This document shows positions 20,899 to 21,490 of a DNA stretch of 21,490 bases, in pieces. A program made the position numbers and the translations under genes. The notes below the pieces were generated by a model. It did no database searches and was not told where the DNA came from. It saw only the letters and a list, made by a program, of their open reading frames with translations. The stretch comes from a virus. Location: positions 1-21,490 of the IMG/VR virus record IMGVR_UViG_3300021185_001181; one strand, given 5' to 3'. How positions within the stretch are numbered: the first letter of the stretch is position 1; the number at the start of each line of letters is the position of its first letter.

Positions 20899-21164
20899 TG
20901 GCACTTGCCCCTTTTAGTGTTGAACCAGTATTGGGAGAGTTCACTGAGAAAGATTATGGGAACTACTTCCACTACTCTGAGAATGATGACCCCTTTAATT
21001 GGTGTGAGGACTTTCCCCACAAAATCTGGGTAGGAGGTCTGGGTCAACAGTATCGTTACGGTCTGGTGAAAAAGACCGTGGCATATATCTGTGTTGATGA
21101 AGATGAATTTGGTCTCCCTGTTGTCGAGAAATGGCAGTTGAAGAAGAATGTTACATTCGTCTAG
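20898..21164 (+). CDS. Protein of unknown function, 88 aa
   Basis: The ATG at 20898 is preferred to an earlier in-frame ATG at 20826. It overlaps the preceding stop codon (TAATG), has a GGAG site just upstream, and the earlier codons fall inside the membrane-protein gene. It is soluble and rich in aromatic residues (NYFHYSEN, FPHKIWVGGLGQQYRYG). It contains a conserved-looking VAYICVDEDEFG segment and a Lys-rich end. No recognised family. It overlaps the decarboxylase start by 17 bases. Confidence 0.65.
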   Translation: MALAPFSVEPVLGEFTEKDYGNYFHYSENDDPFNWCEDFPHKIWVGGLGQQYRYGLVKKTVAYICVDEDEFGLPVVEKWQLKKNVTFV

Positions 21165-21490
21165 ACCATTCTTACACATCTTTCTGAGGGATTTGAGAGA
21201 GAATGTCAAACAGTTCCGTACTGCCATGCCGAGGGTAAGACCTCACTATGCGGTCAAGTCCAATCCAGAGAAAAAGATTCTACAGGTTCTCCATGACGAG
21301 GGAACCTGTTTCGAGGTAGCATCTGTCGCAGAGATAGATGCCATGATTGACCTTGGGGTTGATATGGAGAAGGTGCTATACTCCAATCCAATAAAATGTA
21401 CCGATTCTATCCGATACGCAGTAGATCATGGTATGGTCTGGTTCTGCGTTGACACCCCCGAAGAAGTGTTGAAGATTGCCAATGTAGGAC
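21148..21490 (+). CDS. Ornithine/diaminopimelate decarboxylase-family enzyme (5' part, runs off the window)
   Basis: The 114 codons in the window form the N-terminal part of a fold-type III PLP decarboxylase. RPFLHIFLRDLRENV (6-20) matches the family start. PRVRPHYAVKSNP (28-40) carries the PLP-binding lysine (K37), followed by TCFEVASVAEIDAMIDLGV and SNPIKC (82-87). These are hallmarks of ornithine/arginine/diaminopimelate decarboxylases; the short SNPIK-type motif is most like ornithine decarboxylase. The likely product would be putrescine, a counterion for packaged DNA. The ATG at 21148 overlaps the preceding gene by 17 bases, with only a weak GAAG site. The gene is cut by the window end. 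Confidence 0.85.
   Translation, partial: MLHSSRPFLHIFLRDLRENVKQFRTAMPRVRPHYAVKSNPEKKILQVLHDEGTCFEVASVAEIDAMIDLGVDMEKVLYSNPIKCTDSIRYAVDHGMVWFCVDTPEEVLKIANVG

Overview
The window looks like part of a large T4-like (Tevenvirinae-type) tailed phage genome, probably marine and not a close T4 relative. The evidence is a family B DNA polymerase (gp43) with a C-terminal clamp-binding tail, a UvsX recombinase, a DnaB-type gp41 helicase, flavin-dependent ThyX, a small conserved protein typical of marine T4-like phages, and several exact copies of the T4 late-promoter box TATAAATA. Every gene I can support is on the + strand. Genes are packed with short overlaps. I see no tRNA, CRISPR array or insertion sequence. 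Base composition looks moderate (mid-40s % GC by eye), higher than I would expect for a SAR11 phage. The host cannot be fixed from sequence, but outer-membrane CsgG, lipopolysaccharide-type sugar genes and E. coli-like -35/-10 boxes point to a Gram-negative proteobacterium.

Layout. (1) 1-950: a tiny membrane peptide, a late promoter with a 5' hairpin, and a GT25-like glycosyltransferase. (2) 946-10905: replication and nucleotide metabolism. In order these are gp43, a protein with archaeo-eukaryotic-primase (AEP) motifs, UDP-glucuronate 4-epimerase and UDP-glucose 6-dehydrogenase (an inserted UDP-sugar pair), uvsX, a small acidic protein, the gp41 helicase, two small membrane proteins, thyX and a 2OG-Fe(II)-oxygenase-like protein. 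Strong sigma70-type promoters precede gp43 and the AEP gene. (3) 10902-13150: an early unit with a conserved small phage protein, a beta-ketoacyl-ACP synthase and a three-histidine-box fatty-acid desaturase. (4) 13154-14028: small genes of unknown function, closed by a strong intrinsic terminator that lies inside the last small gene. (5) 14033-20307: the most unusual part. It is a late-promoter-driven cluster of three small membrane proteins (two of them paralogues), CsgF, CsgG, a secreted curlin-like repeat protein, a FecR-domain protein, a CHASE2-class III adenylate cyclase and a second 2OG-Fe(II) oxygenase. (6) 20356-21490: an early promoter followed by four small genes and the 5' part of an ornithine/diaminopimelate decarboxylase-family gene that runs off the window.

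How the parts may work together. Early genes replicate DNA, make dTMP, remodel lipid and UDP-sugar pools, and possibly make polyamines. Late transcription, separated from early transcription by the terminator at 13987-14011, adds a self-contained curli-type export system (CsgG pore, CsgF surface factor, its own amyloid-like substrate) linked to a FecR/CHASE2-cyclase pair that could sense the envelope and make cAMP. CsgG and CsgF homologues have, as I recall, been noted in some marine T4-like phages. The linkage to a dedicated substrate, FecR and an intact cyclase is the candidate undescribed system here.
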